Virus record (IMG/VR): IMGVR_UViG_3300030329_001933 | Location: 1-63,953 of that record | DNA length: 63,953 nt | Reading direction: 5' to 3' (one strand) | Source of the DNA: a virus | In this document: positions 1 through 11,000 of the stretch, in pieces | Numbering within the stretch: the first letter of the stretch is position 1 | How the letters are laid out: each line of letters begins with the position of its first letter | Made by a program: the position numbers and the translations under genes | Notes under the pieces: generated by a model | What the model was told of the DNA's origin: nothing | Database searches by the model: none | What the model saw: the letters and a program-made list of their open reading frames with translations, nothing else

Positions 1-99
1 CCTTATAGTAGAAATATATAGACCTAATAAAGATATTAACGAAGACTTAATGGTTTACTACGAGGTAGGAGATAAGTACCCTATTATAAACGCTGGTGA
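1..99. repeat. Left copy of 99-bp terminal direct repeat
   Basis: The first 99 bases are identical to 63855-63953. The repeat lies inside a reading frame that continues in phase across the junction. This is what an assembler leaves when it closes a circular or circularly permuted genome. A true packaged terminal repeat placed in the middle of a gene would be unusual. Confidence 0.97.
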
Positions 100-2395
100 A
101 GCTAATAGGTCTCATTCTGGTGATGGTAACCAAACTAGTGATTACACGTTTAATAAAGATTTAAACTTAGACCTTTCTGTTACTCCAGCTGTTATAAATA
201 TAACCTCAGGTGATATATACCTTAAGCCTAGAAATATGGCTACTAGTAACGATGGTGGAACATCTGAAACTTTCTTCCCTGAAGATTACTACCTAAACGA
301 TTTCCATAGGACTAATCACTACAGTAAGGGTAGAATAAACGTTATTAATAATAACGCTGCTGAGAGACATTTAGAGGCATCTGTTTATTACTCAGAGACG
401 TACTCTAGTACAGCCTCTATAAATGGTTTATCTAGCTTTAACTTAGCTAACGTACCTTACTTTGATTATAACAAAAACTTCGGTTCTATACAGTCTTTAA
501 TGATGAAGGATGATGACCTACTTATATTCCACGAGAATAAGGTTGGTAGAGTTCTAGTTCAGAAAGACATACTAAGAACAGCCTCTGGAGAGGGTATGGT
601 TTCTTTATCTAATAATATTATAGATAACTACGTGTCCCTTTACTCAGGTGAGTACGGATGTTGTTTACAACCTGAGAGTATTGTCAAGTTTGGAAACAGG
701 TTCTACTTTGTTGATATTAAAAGAGGTGCTGTTTTAAGGTTATCTGCTGATGGTTTAACAGTAATCTCAGACCAAGGTATGAGAGATTACTTTAGAGACC
801 TTGGTGAGATGTACGTTATAAACGACCCTGAAGGGCAAAAAGAATACAGCTTTAGTATTGTCGCTGGATACGACCCTAAGTACGATGAGTATATAGTTAC
901 CTTCCCTGATGTTTACGAAAAAGATGATGATGGTAGATGGAGTGGTGAGAGAACCTTGTGGGATTCTAACTACAGTATCTATAAGAATATGGATAATAGA
1001 AGCACTAAAGTTTTTGAATCTAAAACTGTTGCGTTTAACGAGAGGGTAAATAGATGGACATCTTTCTACACCTTCTATCCAGAGTACTATGGTAGAGTGG
1101 GTAGACAGTTTATAGGGTTTAAAAATGGTAGGTTATGGAAGCATAACATGACTGATAGAGGGTATCAGAATATTCATACTGGTTTAGGTGACTGGGAATC
1201 CAAGTTCAATTATATATATGGAACGCAATACGGTTCTACAATACAATTCCCTTTTAATGCTGAGCCTTCATCTGTAAAGACATACAACGCTATATCTTTA
1301 GAGAGTGATGTCAAGCTATTTACATCCATGCACTCTAATATAGGTCAAACAATTACAGGGCCGTATATGACAGATGGCTATGATCAAACTATAAATACAG
1401 AGATAGGTTACAGAAAGGTTGAAGGTGTTTTACAAAATGATATTCAAGAGGTAGGTGAAGGTCAGTTTGTGGGGTCGACAGCTATAATTAAAGGAGAAGG
1501 AACAAAGTTCTTTGAAGACGTTAAAAAGGGTGATGCTGTTAGGATTTGGGGTGTAAACTCTAACGGTAATAAAACATGGGTTAATAGAATAATAAAAAGC
1601 GTAATTTCAAATAATATTTTACTCCTTAATGAACATGTTGATTTAGATGTTGAAAATTTCTATATGGAGGTTATCGACTATAAAACAAAAGAGGGTATTC
1701 AATACACTCACATTCCTTTTGTTAGTTCTGATATAGATTTAGGTAGGAACCCTACGTCTTACACCCTCTTAGAAGAGGGTTATGGAGATGGTTCTGAGTT
1801 CCATGGCATAGGTCCAGTAGATCACTCTAGTTCTGACGTTATGACCTCAGATACTGAGGTTAGCTCTGGTAATCTTGGTAGCTTTCTTGGAGCCTCTATA
1901 AATGAAAAAATTAATCCAAAAAGGATTAAACCAAGCTTAATGATTGTTGGTGCTGAGTATGCTTTATATGATATTGGAGATTCTGATGCTAGTATCTTGG
2001 GTGAATTTGGTGTTAATGCTATAGGCGATGTGTTTACGTATACTAAAGAGGTTAGCTTTAGTGGGGAACAAGATAATGAGATTAGTGTTATATCAACAGG
2101 CTACAAGTTGTACCTTCAAAAAGAAGATGGAAGTATTGAATTTTTAGGATACGTTTGGGGTGCTGGAGATAATGTACGTTTTGTGAAGGCTGATTCTTAC
2201 ACTCCTCCTGCACAAATTAAAGGGTTCTTATTTGTAGTTAAAAATGGAACTGTAGAAGGAGAAAAGATGAAGGGTCAGTATATGATGACAACATTAAGTA
2301 CTGGGGAATTAGGGTCACAACGTTTATCAAAATATAAGTTTAACTTATACGCTGCTAACGCTGACGTAGACAAGAGTGAGCTTAGCAACAAATAA
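1..2395 (+). CDS. Giant tail/stabilisation protein, C-terminal part (continues from 55636)
   Basis: This is the C-terminal part (about 797 codons) of the gene that begins at 55636. The frame entering base 1 from the right end is the same frame, so the apparent ATG at 50 is internal. The segment is rich in Asp, Gly, Tyr and beta-strand-like sequence without Cys-rich or catalytic motifs. It matches the style of long tail or stabilisation proteins that close the structural block of Bacteroidetes podoviruses, where propeller-like repeats are common. It is followed after a short gap by a promoter-like TACATTTG and the cargo genes. The exact role (tail hub, fibre or stabilising collar) is inference. 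Confidence 0.85.
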   Translation, partial: LIVEIYRPNKDINEDLMVYYEVGDKYPIINAGEANRSHSGDGNQTSDYTFNKDLNLDLSVTPAVINITSGDIYLKPRNMATSNDGGTSETFFPEDYYLNDFHRTNHYSKGRINVINNNAAERHLEASVYYSETYSSTASINGLSSFNLANVPYFDYNKNFGSIQSLMMKDDDLLIFHENKVGRVLVQKDILRTASGEGMVSLSNNIIDNYVSLYSGEYGCCLQPESIVKFGNRFYFVDIKRGAVLRLSADGLTVISDQGMRDYFRDLGEMYVINDPEGQKEYSFSIVAGYDPKYDEYIVTFPDVYEKDDDGRWSGERTLWDSNYSIYKNMDNRSTKVFESKTVAFNERVNRWTSFYTFYPEYYGRVGRQFIGFKNGRLWKHNMTDRGYQNIHTGLGDWESKFNYIYGTQYGSTIQFPFNAEPSSVKTYNAISLESDVKLFTSMHSNIGQTITGPYMTDGYDQTINTEIGYRKVEGVLQNDIQEVGEGQFVGSTAIIKGEGTKFFEDVKKGDAVRIWGVNSNGNKTWVNRIIKSVISNNILLLNEHVDLDVENFYMEVIDYKTKEGIQYTHIPFVSSDIDLGRNPTSYTLLEEGYGDGSEFHGIGPVDHSSSDVMTSDTEVSSGNLGSFLGASINEKINPKRIKPSLMIVGAEYALYDIGDSDASILGEFGVNAIGDVFTYTKEVSFSGEQDNEISVISTGYKLYLQKEDGSIEFLGYVWGAGDNVRFVKADSYTPPAQIKGFLFVVKNGTVEGEKMKGQYMMTTLSTGELGSQRLSKYKFNLYAANADVDKSELSNK

Positions 2396-2410
2396 TAAGA
2401 AAAAAATTAG

Positions 2411-2418
2411 TACATTTG
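2411..2418 (+). promoter_or_regulatory. Bacteroidetes-type -7 box before internal protein gene
   Basis: TACATTTG fits the Bacteroidetes -7 consensus TAnnTTTG and lies 16 bases before the ATG at 2434. No clear TTTG sits 19 bases upstream, so it is either a weak promoter or one needing a phage factor. Confidence 0.4.
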
Positions 2419-2433
2419 TAAAAATTCAATAAT

Positions 2434-3591
2434 ATGGCACGAAGAGTGAAACCTAAGATAAAGTATAAGAAAAATAAAAAAACCCCTAAAGCTTTTGTTG
2501 GAGCTACCATGGCAGCCTTAGGTGCAGCTAAAATGATTACTGGAGCTATACAAAAAAGAAGAGCTAAGAAAGCTGAAGCAGCTTTTGATAAAAGTAGGTT
2601 AGAAACTCAGGTTAGTAAAGCCACTAAAGAAATGGCTGACGAACCTATAGACCAAGGCTACATAGAGAACATACAACAACAACAAGCCTCTGATAGGGCC
2701 TCTGCTATGGGTGCTTTATCTAAAGACCCTAGAAATATATTACCAGGAGTAATGGGCTTAGAGGGTCAAAAGAGGAAGGAAGATATAGCTTTATTAAAAT
2801 TACAGCAAGACGCTAAAACTGAAGCTATGAGTAACCTAGCTAAAGAGCAGCAGGCTGTAGATAAAAGAAAGGCTGAGATTGCAGAACAAGAGCTTGCAGG
2901 TATTGTGGGTGAGAAAGCTGCAGGGCAACAAAACTTGTTTGGCGGTGCTGAAGATGTTGTTAGTGGATTTGGAGCTATGGCTAAAAAAGGTGCTAAGATA
3001 GATGCTGAAGATGGTGGAGTAACTCCAGGAGAGTTTAGCCACGATGAAAACCCTATTGATATGGTTCAAGATGGAGAGAAGATTGGTGAGGCTACAGGTG
3101 GTGAGCTAATCCTTCCTCCTGATGATGTTGAAGAAATTAGATCAGCTCTTAGTAGTGGAGATAAGAATATTGCTTTTCAACTTATGGAGGATTTAGTTGC
3201 CAAGTATGATAAGAACGTTATAGGTGACGATGAAGACCCTGAAGCTCAAGAAGGGGCTAAGGTTCAGGAACCTACTGTACCACCTTTAGATAGCGATAGA
3301 GCTAATGAGATTGTTAAGGTTATGAAGGAGAACGCTACGCAGGTTAGAAACGTTGGAGAACTTCCTTTTGATGAAGACCCTACAAACCCAGCAGGTTTAG
3401 TTAACTACATAGGAGGGAAACTTTCATTTGATATAGACTCAACTAACGTAGCTGAGATTGACTTTATCAAGAACTACAGAGAGCATTTAATTAAAGAAAA
3501 AGGTAGAGCTGACTCACCTGAAATGAAGCATGGAGGCTATCTAGCAAAGGTTAAAGCTAGAATAGGGTCGTACATGAAATCAAAATACTAA
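2434..3591 (+). CDS. Internal virion (cargo-like) protein, 385 aa
   Basis: The N-terminus is very basic (MARRVKPKIKYKKNKK), followed by an Ala/Gly hydrophobic stretch (about residues 22-38) and a long charged helical region. A central GEF-SHDENPID segment leads to TGGELILPPDDVEEI. The C-terminal half is acidic. This arrangement resembles a family of structural proteins in Bacteroidetes podoviruses found next to giant tail and polyvalent proteins. It is probably packaged in the head or tail and ejected. The next gene starts 3 bases after the stop, so the two are likely translationally linked. Family assignment is from recall of the GGE...P motif context; catalytic residues are not seen. Confidence 0.7.
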   Translation: MARRVKPKIKYKKNKKTPKAFVGATMAALGAAKMITGAIQKRRAKKAEAAFDKSRLETQVSKATKEMADEPIDQGYIENIQQQQASDRASAMGALSKDPRNILPGVMGLEGQKRKEDIALLKLQQDAKTEAMSNLAKEQQAVDKRKAEIAEQELAGIVGEKAAGQQNLFGGAEDVVSGFGAMAKKGAKIDAEDGGVTPGEFSHDENPIDMVQDGEKIGEATGGELILPPDDVEEIRSALSSGDKNIAFQLMEDLVAKYDKNVIGDDEDPEAQEGAKVQEPTVPPLDSDRANEIVKVMKENATQVRNVGELPFDEDPTNPAGLVNYIGGKLSFDIDSTNVAEIDFIKNYREHLIKEKGRADSPEMKHGGYLAKVKARIGSYMKSKY

Positions 3592-3594
3592 AAC

Positions 3595-5025
3595 ATGGCT
3601 GGAGAAGGTTTATTTTTCACAGGGCAGGTTCTTAAAAACAATCGTGATCTTTTAAAGGAAGAGAATGCTAGGCAAAAACTTGCCCTGCAAAGAGAGCAAC
3701 TTGAACTTCAAAAACAAGCTGCCGCAGACAAGAGAAGAGCTGATAGAGAGAAAGGGAAGAAGGATTTAGCTCAGACTTTTTCTATAGAAGATATTAATGC
3801 CGACTACGTTCCATTTATAAATAACTCTATATCAGACTATAAGGGTTTTGTCTCTGATAACTATCAAGCTATACAGGATGGTGATAGCGAAGTCCTTAGA
3901 CAGAAAAGAGAGATGGAGAGGGACCTTACAAACAATACAGCCCTTTTAAAGCAAAGATCTACAAGTCTTCAAAACTACAGAACAACAGTAGACGAAGGTG
4001 AGGATTTAATAAACTTTAATGTAGATGATGATGGTAATTACATGCACGAAAATTATCATCAACAGTTTTTAGATGGTCTATCCCAAGGGCTTGATATTTC
4101 AGAACTTAATAAGCAGTATAACATAGATTCAAAAATGACTGTTGAAGGCAAGTGGGAAGACCCTTCTATGCTTTTAATTAAAGGTGTCATAAATAAGCCT
4201 ACAGGTTTTTACGTTAACGAAAAAACAGGGGAAGAGTTTAATATAGTGTCTGGTAAACAAAAGGACGAATCTAGACAAGAAATTGCTAGAGGGTTAACTA
4301 TTAGTGATAACCTTAGTTGGGATAACCTAGACTACAGAAGAATATATAACAGGAAAAGAGTTAGAGTTTCTGACGGAACTACAGTTAATGCTCAAGAAGC
4401 TTTTTTCGCAGAGTCTTATCAGGGTGGTGGAAATACTAATCCATCTCCAGAACTACTTGCTAAGCTAGACCCGTCTAATGAAAATTTATTTGATAGAAAG
4501 GTTGCTGATGAGTACGCAAACTACTTGGCAGGTAAGATAACTGAAGAAGGATTTAAAAACGCTCCATCAGTTAGTAAAGGAATACCTTCTAAGGGTAAAG
4601 GAAAAGGTGATAAGTCAGTGGATACCTCTTTTTATTACGGTCAATCTAAGAACGTTTTACCATTTGGTGATGTCCAGGTTAAGAGTGATGAAGGGTTCTA
4701 TGACGAGTCCGCAACAGGTAAGGTTTCTATAGGTCCTGAAAGCTTACTTCCAGGTCAGGCTGGATTATCTGAGGAGTTTAATAAAGAGTTTCAAAGCTTA
4801 GTTGGTAGTGGAGATCAGCGTACAGTACCTGCTAATGTTATAGGTGTTTACGTAACCTCTAACAATGTCCCTGTTGCTAAAGTTCAATTGGAGGGAGGTA
4901 ACCAACAAGTCTTGGTTCCTTTATCTAATTTAAGTAACTTCGCAGAGAAGCTAAAGGGTAGAGCAGGAGAAATATACAGTATGTCTAAGCAATCTGCAGT
5001 AGCGATAGATACATCAAAATATTAA
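3595..5025 (+). CDS. Internal virion protein with N-terminal coiled coil, 476 aa
   Basis: Residues about 12-60 form a strongly charged Lys/Glu/Gln helix, a likely coiled coil. A mixed region with no recognised motif follows, including a Gly/Lys-rich linker near residue 335. It has no signal peptide or membrane segment. It lies between the 385-residue cargo-like protein and the giant polyvalent protein and ends 10 bases before the latter. This suggests it is co-produced with them and is part of the ejected protein set. The function is inferred from position only. Confidence 0.65.
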   Translation: MAGEGLFFTGQVLKNNRDLLKEENARQKLALQREQLELQKQAAADKRRADREKGKKDLAQTFSIEDINADYVPFINNSISDYKGFVSDNYQAIQDGDSEVLRQKREMERDLTNNTALLKQRSTSLQNYRTTVDEGEDLINFNVDDDGNYMHENYHQQFLDGLSQGLDISELNKQYNIDSKMTVEGKWEDPSMLLIKGVINKPTGFYVNEKTGEEFNIVSGKQKDESRQEIARGLTISDNLSWDNLDYRRIYNRKRVRVSDGTTVNAQEAFFAESYQGGGNTNPSPELLAKLDPSNENLFDRKVADEYANYLAGKITEEGFKNAPSVSKGIPSKGKGKGDKSVDTSFYYGQSKNVLPFGDVQVKSDEGFYDESATGKVSIGPESLLPGQAGLSEEFNKEFQSLVGSGDQRTVPANVIGVYVTSNNVPVAKVQLEGGNQQVLVPLSNLSNFAEKLKGRAGEIYSMSKQSAVAIDTSKY

Positions 5026-5035
5026 GAAACGAATA

Positions 5036-8000
5036 ATGAACGAAGAAGCATTAAAAGATGCCTACAGCTTGTTTACACAATCAGGCTACAGCGGCTCACA
5101 AGATGAGTTTTACACTTTATTATCTGACAACGCTGAAGCGTTTGCAGACTCTTATGCTTTATTTAAAGGATCTGGATATAAGGGGTCTGAAGATAATTAC
5201 AAAGAGTTATTAGGCTTAAAAAAAAAAGATTCTTCAGCATTACAAGATGCGGCTGCTCAGATGGCTTCAGGGGATACTCCATCAACATCGGATCTTTCTC
5301 AGTCTTCTTTGGAACAAGACGTTCAAGCTAGTTTAGAGGAAAGATTATCTGGGTTTAGAGACCTTCCTGAACAGGAGCAATTAAATGCTGTAAATAACGA
5401 AGCTAAAAAACCTTTCTACGAGGCTCAAGGTATTGACTACCAAGAGATGCTTAACTTTCAATCTGTACTTGACAATCAAAAGCAAGAAAAGCAGGAAGAA
5501 GAAGAGGTTAGCGAAGAGTCTAGCTTCCTATCAAATCTATACGACAAAATAACAAGTACCGAAGATTTAGAGCAGGATATGTTTACTACAGACGTAGACC
5601 TGGCTAATCAATATTTTGCTGACAACAGAGATAAAATGAGGTCAGCTAAAGCTCAATACTCTAGAGCTAGATTTGACGATATACTTAAAACGTCAAAGGA
5701 TAACCAAGAATTTGCTAAAAGAATAGAAGACGCAGACATTGACACCAATGATCTTGCAATGCCAGAACTAAATATTGATGGTCAATCTAAATCCTTTAAC
5801 GAGTGGTTAGACTATTGGATGGAGGGTGACAATGTTGAGGATCAGCAAAAAGCTATTAAAGAGCAGGAGGAGTATGATAACGCTATAAAAGAAGGTATGA
5901 GTGCCGAAGAGGCTTCTGAAAAGTTCCTCAAAACTCAGGTTCCTGATATATCTATTAATGTTCCCAAAGAGTCTGACCCCAATTACAAAGCGTTAAAGTA
6001 TGCTGACGATCTAATGAACAGACAATTAGGTTCTGGTAGTAGCAGAACCTTTGATGCTTTTGAAGGTCTTTTAGCTACTACTGTTGATTTAGGAGCAGGA
6101 TTATTAGAACAAGTTGAGAAAGTTGGGGCACTTTCTGCGTCTGCTCAGTCAGGTAGCACTATGCCTTGGGATTTGTATATGATGAAGGGTGGTCACTTTG
6201 CTAACAAGGTTAGGGATTACGCAAACGATATAAGAGAAAACACAAGAATACCTGAAGAGGGTTCTATATCTGAGGCTATATTAAATGGTAACGTTGAAGA
6301 TGCTGTGTACCAAACAGCAAGTGGCGTAGCTAATGCTATCCCTTTTACTGTTGCTGTGGCTTTAGCCGCACCTGTCGCAGGGCCTACTGGGGCTTTAGTT
6401 CTTGGTGGTGCGTCAGCAGCAGGTATGAAGTCTTTAGAGCTCAAAGAGAGGAGAAGAGTTGGTATAGAAGAGGGTACTAAAGATGCTGATATAAAGAATT
6501 GGCAAATACTTGTTAGTGAAACCGTTACAGGTGTAGCGGAAGGGTTTTTTGAGAGGTATACTCAAAGAATATTGCGAGCTGCTAAACTTGCAGGAGCCAA
6601 TAAAAATGTAGTATTTGAAAGTTACATAGAGGGTATAAAAAAGTCTATTAAACAAGAGGTTCCTAGTGAGGTGGCTACAGAGTTATCTACTTACTTTACA
6701 GATGTTGGGCTTGAGTTAGAAGAATTTGACTCAGGAGAGTTTGCAATTAGAGTAGTAGACACAAGTATTATATCATCCTTATTCGGTGGTAGTACTTATG
6801 TTTCAACCAGAGGTGCTACATCTATGGTTAATAAACTAAATATAATCAACGACAACACCTCTGTAATCTTTACTAACGAGAAAGGTGAGACAAAGGAAGT
6901 GTCTAGAGGTGAAGCTATAAACTTTGCTAAAGACCCAGAGATAGCTCAACAGATTAGAGATGGTAAGCTTAAGGTTGACTACTCTATGAATGACGCAGCT
7001 AAACAAGCTATAGAAGATTTAGTTTATGGATACACTGCCCCTGATGCTCAACAAGCTAGAGCTGAGATGTTCGAGAAGGAGAAGGTTGTATCTAATCTAT
7101 CTAGAAAAATTAATAAAGCTAAAGAAGAAGGTACTGAAATATCTAACGAGGATGTTTCTAACCTAGCTCAAGCTTTATCTGAGATGGAATCTGAAGGCAA
7201 GAAGTCTAAGTATAACGTTACTAAAAGCACTAAGGCTGCTAGAAGCGAGGCTAACAAAGTCCTTAAAGATAATAACATAGAGATAGTAGATGCTGTAAAC
7301 TCTCAAAATACATCTATATCTAACGTTACAGAAACTGTAGAGGCTACAAAGATAGACAATCAAAAGCAGTACGACTCTGTTAAGAAACAGTTAAAGGATG
7401 GTAAAGGAAAGCCAACTATAGTTCAGTCTCAAAATCAAAGTGGTGTTAGGATTGACGGAGAGGTGTCTCAAACTTCAGATATAACTCAAGGTGAGTTTAA
7501 AAATGCTTCTGTAGCTAAGAATGCTATGAAGGAGTTCGAGGCTAAGAGAGATGCTGCTAAGAGAGGGGAGATGATTGAAAGCGAATTGTTTCCTGCTAAC
7601 AATAAGTTGTTTACAAACACCAAGAAAGAAACCCTTGACGAAATACCTCAAGAGGTTATAGATAATAACGATTACCACATACTAACTTCAGAAAAAGAAG
7701 GTTTAACAGAGCAAGAAAGAGCCTCTAGAATGGAGGAGCTTAAATCTATGCTAGATGAGGCTGACGCAACTTATTATACCGTTCAGGGTGTTTATAACGG
7801 GGTTGCTGAAGAAAGCCTTGTGGTAACAGGAATAGATAACGCTACCGCTTTAAATATAGGTAATCAGTTCCAACAAGAGTCTATTTTCTCGTCTAAGGAT
7901 GGGTTAATGTTTGGTGATGGTAGTGTAGTTCCTTTAGATGGTGATGTATCAAAGGGTCCAGACGCTAGGAAAAGAGACGCTCTAACTATAATGAATGTTG

Positions 8001-11000
8001 GGGGTAGAAAATCCTCTATACATACAGGTCTTAACTGGGGTAATATGAGTTACGGTAAAAACTTTAACTCAGATAACATTCACAGGTTAGACGAGAGCGA
8101 TCCTAATTATGATAGTGAACTGTTCCAGGGATTAACTGACAGTAGAAAGAGAGCTTTAGGTTTTGCTTTTAAATTACTTAACTCTATTGGTGGCCTTAAC
8201 GTTACTATTGTTAGAAATAGTAAAGCTATGGAAGGTCAGCTTGAAGCTTTAGGTTACGACACAGCAAACAGAAACGCATCTTTCTTTAGGGGTGCTGACA
8301 AAACTATATACGTAAACCTTGAAACTGTTCGTGGCAATACTTTATTCCACGAGATAGTTCACCCAATGGTTGACTTTATTAAGAAGACTGATCCTGAGTT
8401 ATATAAGAGAATAGAGGGAGAGGTTTCTCAAGGTAAGGTTAAGAGAAGAGTGTTAAAGAATGGTCGTAAGGTAAAAGGATCTTACCTTCAGTGGGCTGAA
8501 GAAAACTACGCTGACTTATCTAAAGAAGGTCAAATAGAAGAGGCTTTTGCTGAGATGATGGGTGATGCTGCTTATGGTCACTTTAATAAGAGTCAATCTA
8601 CACTTAATAGAATTTTAGATATTGTTAGAGCTATGTTAGGTAAGCTTAACATAACTACTAATAAAGAAAACCCAGCAGCTATAAACCTAGATGAGATGTC
8701 TTTATCTGACATGAGAAAAAACTTAGCTGGTGCTTTAGTTGATGGTAGAAAGATTAACGTTGGGGGAATTGAATTTGAAGTTGGAGAGGTGAAGGTTGAT
8801 AAAGATAAGGTTAACAACTCAATTAGAACTCAGGTAGATAAATCAGAGCCTAACTCTGATCTTGGTGTTGTAAACGTAAACATACCAGACAACGTTCAAA
8901 CTCAAGAGATACGATTCCAAACTCCTGAATACTATCCAAACTTTGATATATCAAAAGTCAAAAGAGGTAGTATAAAAGAGTTTAATGGTCAGAAGGCTTT
9001 ACTTATGTTGACTGATAGATCGGCATCTGGTATGGTTGTATCTCCAACGGGTGTTAAGCATGAATTTGACGGAGGGGTGTTTTACCCTTACCAAGAAGAT
9101 ACAGGTGTTTGGGCATTCTCAGATAAGTCTGCAGCAACTAGAATGATTAACGCAGCAAAGGAGAGTGATGGTTTAGTATTCTTAACGGCTATGGCTCCAG
9201 GTTCTATTGATGGTAGCGTTAACATGTTTGATTACGTTATGAAAGAACTTGATCAAGCTATAAAAGATAAGAGAGCTACTAAGAAAGAGGTTCTAGACTT
9301 CCTTAATAAGAAGATGACTATAAAGTCTTTTGACTCTAAAGTTAAAGGTGAAGGGATAAAAACAGCTAAAGTTAAATCTGTAAAAGAGTTTAGTAATTTA
9401 GTTTTATCTATGCCTCAAGCTTTTGGTGTTAGGAAAGATATAATAAGGAAGTCTATCCAGAGTAAGATATTTGAGAAGTGGGGCGTACCTTCTATGCAGG
9501 AAATGTATGATGTTGTAAATCAAGATATTGTAAAAAACCTTAAGGGTAACCCTATAGTGTCTGCTATTAGGATAGATACAGAGGCTGGATATGTAGATTC
9601 TAGAACTGACGAAAGTATTAAAGATCACCCTACCTACCCATACGTTGTTAAAGGAGAGCCCTTAATGATATTTGACGAATCTATTGACGCTTCAGAAGTT
9701 TGGGATGAGCTCAACTTAGCTGATAAGTTTTTAATAGATTCTAAGACAGGAGAAAAACTAAGTGAAGGTACAACTCAAGCTAGAAGACAAAGAAAGATTG
9801 AGATGGCTAGACCTGTTGTTGAGATTAGAATGCAGGCTGCTGAAGTAGCAGAAGAATATGTAAATGACTTAGATCAGAAAATTAAATCTACGAGAAACTC
9901 TAAAGAATTACAAAGACTATTAGATATTAAATCTGGTTTAGCTTTTAGGTCTGGAGATTTAACAACTAAGGCTGAATATAAATTTAAAATGAGACCAGGC
10001 AGGAGCACTGGGCACTTTGGAACAGGTTTTTATTTTTTCAGCGACCTTAATAGAGCTAAGGCTTATGATGACAGAAGAGTTTCTGTTATTAACTTAAATA
10101 ATTATAATTTAGCTCCTGGTACTATTGAGCTGCACGATGCTCTTAAATTTATAAACAATACATCTTACAGCTATGACTATAATAAATACACTGTAGATAG
10201 ACAACACCTTGGTCGTATAGCTTCTATTGTAGGAGTTGAACTACCTATTGGTAAAGATTTAAATCCTTACAAAGAACTTTTTGCCCCTAAAGGTGCTAAA
10301 GCTTATGCTGAAAAGTATAATGCTTTAGTAGCAGAGTTTGGTGAGGATCTTGTTAATGAAAATTATTATAAATATATAGACTTTGAACAAAAAAGATATA
10401 GTAACGTTAATCAACTGGTTAACGATATTAACTCAAAGTTAAACGATTCAAATAATATTGATAGTCCTTCGACTCTTGTAATGAAGGCCTTAGGTTTTGA
10501 AGGTATAGATTCTAGGTACAATAAAGATACTGACAACTCAATCTATGGTACTGTAGTTTATGATATAAAATCTGATCAAATAGGTGGTATTAGAATGCAG
10601 GCTCCTCAAGTAGAAGAAGTGCAGTGGCAAAAATCTAAGATAGGTAGAGGTGATTTAGCTATCACTAATAGAAGAGAAGAGGTTAGAGAGGCTGCGCAGG
10701 ATTATTTCGATGGTAAGATAAACCAGGAGGAGTATCTGGAGATCGTTCAAGAGAATAGCCCTATTAAGCCTATAACCCAATTTATAGACCCTGCAAGCCT
10801 ACAAGATATTAAAACTGCTGTAGGATCGAAGATCGAAGGTAGATTAGACGTTCCTATAGAAGAGGGAACTAAGGTTGGTTTACGATTAGATATTCCTGCT
10901 TACACAAATAAAAATATATGGGCTATTACCGTACACGAAGATGGCAGAGGTAAAGCTATGTCTTATACAAATGTTGCTAGAATAAACAACGTTGAGTTTA

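Noticed and set aside
1-99. 99-bp repeat as a biological terminal repeat
   Set aside because: It lies inside a gene whose frame continues across it, and the length is a usual assembly overlap. Left as an assembly feature pending read mapping.
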